A stretch of 41,783 nucleotides of DNA. Source: Spirochaetota bacterium (lineage in GTDB: Bacteria; Spirochaetota; Spirochaetia; B11-G9). The stretch is taken from NCBI GenBank assembly GCA_024280415.1, contig JAJRQE010000079.1:1-41783 (forward strand). The letters are read 5' to 3'. How positions within the stretch are numbered: the stretch's first letter is position 1; every line of letters begins with the position of its first letter. The translations under genes and the position numbers were made by a program. Shown piece after piece: positions 40,634-41,783 of this stretch. Under the pieces are notes generated by a model. That model was given only the letters and a program-made list of their open reading frames with translations. It did no database searches and was not told the DNA's origin.

Positions 40634-41783
40634 TTAATACTCCGAAAAAGCTATACTGTTAAAAAGTGTTCTTCCAGGTTTAAGTTTTGCCAGACCTACC
40701 ATACCTGTTGGAAAAAAATCTTTATCTTCGAAAGTTATAACTTTTTTACCATCAATATAGCATCTTAATAATCCACCAAGTGCTTCTACTTTCAAAGTAT
40801 ACTTTTTACCCGTTTCCCATGAAAAATTAATCTCTTCGAGTACAGAATTATCATGGTCACGTTTGATTAAGGCGGCTTTATTACTATTATTAAGTCCAAA
40901 AAAGTAGGCTCTTTCTGCACCAATTGATCTAAAAGTCAGAAGATGACTATCTCCGTATTCCGGAATAAGAACTGCCTCTACTGTATAGTCTTTGGAATAA
41001 TACGGGCCAGTATAGAGCCCAAAAGTTTCATTTGTAATTACATTAAGCTGACCTTTTTCTATACTCCAGGCTCCACCTGTCAGAGAACATCTACTAAGAC
41101 CTTTAAATTCTTCCACTTCTTCAGCAAAATCAATTTTAAACTTCTTTTTTCCGGATATTGAATAGTTATATATATTTAGTTCCCCTAAAAATTTTTCACT
41201 GTCAATTCCTCTTACCAGAAGCCCGGCTTCATCTACAGCAAAGGGAACATCAGGAATTGTCCAATCCACAGTAAATTCCTTTTCTGATTCAGGAAACAGT
41301 TCTTTACCTGACAGTGTGTTTTTTGTAGAGGAGTCTCTAACGTAGGGGGCAATACTAATGCGCTGGCCGCTGAATTTCTCTACCATAAGTTCAATATGCA
41401 TTTCCTGTCCCGGATAGACAGTAGGTGTGAATGTTGGAGAGTAACGTTCATCATCAAAGTCTTCTCTTCTGTAATATGGTTTATAAAATATTCTGGATTC
41501 ATCTTCTCTTTTTATTCTATCTAGAGTAAATGTAATGTGTCCTTCTCTTTTTCCCCCGGGTTTGTTCTTTTTTAGTGGAGACAGATAATCACTGGAAGTT
41601 CTTATTCCGTGAGTAGTTCCGGGAATTGTAAAATCAAAATAAATATCATCAGAAAAAGTACCTTTCTTCCATTCTTCAGGAATACTATCTTCTAATTGGT
41701 TTAGACCAAGAATAGCAAGTTCCTTTGATACTGTTGGCAAATCCAGAATATTTAATGCCCCGGATATACTGCTGGCAGCATGA
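40634..41783 (-). CDS. ADP-ribosylglycohydrolase-like protein, partial (C-terminal part)
   Basis: The reading frame runs off the window edge: the codons before the first TTG at 41740 are open to 41783 and read HAASSISGALNILDLPTVSK, so no start is in view. The visible about 383 residues contain IPEEWKKGTF near the N-terminus, as in ADP-ribosylglycohydrolase proteins. A middle beta-rich domain follows, then a C-terminal LamG/concanavalin-like domain (GLYTGPYYSKDYTVEAVLIP, YTLKVEALGGLLRCYIDGKK). The family assignment comes from the overall arrangement; the catalytic N-terminal domain is outside the window. It is the first visible gene of the citryl-CoA-type operon and stops directly before the SucC-like ATG. 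Confidence 0.65.
   Translation of the reverse strand, partial: HAASSISGALNILDLPTVSKELAILGLNQLEDSIPEEWKKGTFSDDIYFDFTIPGTTHGIRTSSDYLSPLKKNKPGGKREGHITFTLDRIKREDESRIFYKPYYRREDFDDERYSPTFTPTVYPGQEMHIELMVEKFSGQRISIAPYVRDSSTKNTLSGKELFPESEKEFTVDWTIPDVPFAVDEAGLLVRGIDSEKFLGELNIYNYSISGKKKFKIDFAEEVEEFKGLSRCSLTGGAWSIEKGQLNVITNETFGLYTGPYYSKDYTVEAVLIPEYGDSHLLTFRSIGAERAYFFGLNNSNKAALIKRDHDNSVLEEINFSWETGKKYTLKVEALGGLLRCYIDGKKVITFEDKDFFPTGMVGLAKLKPGRTLFNSIAFSEY

Noticed and set aside
41738-41740. TTG as the start of the last minus-strand gene
   Set aside because: The frame is open to the window edge with protein-like codons before it, so the gene is simply cut off at 41783.
1-41783. CRISPR array, rRNA genes, intact insertion sequences, integrase
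   Set aside because: None was seen on reading through: no regularly spaced repeats, no transposase or integrase motifs, no rRNA-like conserved blocks.

Overview
The window looks like chromosomal DNA from a free-living anaerobic spirochaete (Spirochaetales; inference). It is AT-rich and densely coded. Several exported proteins have the spirochaete-style mature start in which a Gly-Gly-x-x-Glu-like segment follows the signal peptide. There are three tandem LPP20-type lipoproteins, an LL-diaminopimelate aminotransferase route to lysine, and an anaerobic cobalamin pathway.

Layout. (1) 1-2.6 kb, minus strand: a vitamin-B12-type ABC importer (permease and binding protein) behind a clear promoter and cobalamin riboswitch. 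(2) 2.6-10.7 kb, minus: cbiA-C-D-E-L-F-G-H, tightly overlapping and headed by a D,D-carboxypeptidase gene. cbiT, cbiJ and the cobaltochelatase are absent. (3) 10.7-18.1 kb: an inositol-phosphatase-family gene, an acetyltransferase, a YhhQ queuosine-precursor transporter, a putative zinc metalloprotease and three LPP20-like lipoproteins. (4) 18.1-23.7 kb: a divergent ACT-domain protein facing dapB-dapA-dapL-lysA. lysA is split by a -1 frameshift exactly at an in-phase A-AAA-AAG heptamer. A cupin gene with its own promoter follows. (5) 23.7-30 kb: YwbE, two DMT transporters (one frameshifted), YehS/DUF1456, DUF4395, a four-helix b-type-cytochrome-like protein with a c-type P460-like cytochrome, and an FGGY sugar kinase with a cre-like operator. 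(6) 30.07-31.46 kb: tRNA-Leu(GAG), a DUF2442/DUF4160 pair, a degenerate second tRNA-Leu copy sharing a 34-bp direct repeat exactly 999 bp away, then three consecutive long hairpins. (7) 31.4-37.2 kb: a response regulator and a Cache-PAS-HisKA_2 kinase converging with a 14-bp overlap, a SAM hydroxide adenosyltransferase, and a polar amino-acid ABC importer. (8) 37.2-41.8 kb, minus: an operon of an ADP-ribosylglycohydrolase-like protein (cut by the window edge), a SucC-like ATP-grasp protein fused to a two-cluster ferredoxin domain, a SucD-like protein, and a citryl-CoA-lyase-like protein.

The most notable system is region 8. Its three enzyme families are those of a split ATP-citrate lyase (citryl-CoA synthetase large and small subunits plus citryl-CoA lyase), but the large subunit carries an unexpected 2x[4Fe-4S] tail and a glycohydrolase-like gene precedes it. 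The substrate cannot be read from sequence; citrate or another 2-hydroxy-polycarboxylate are possibilities. Second is the lysA frameshift. It may be a homopolymer error, because a second gene also lacks one A in an A-run, or it may be genuine recoding. Third is the small tRNA-Leu-bounded islet.
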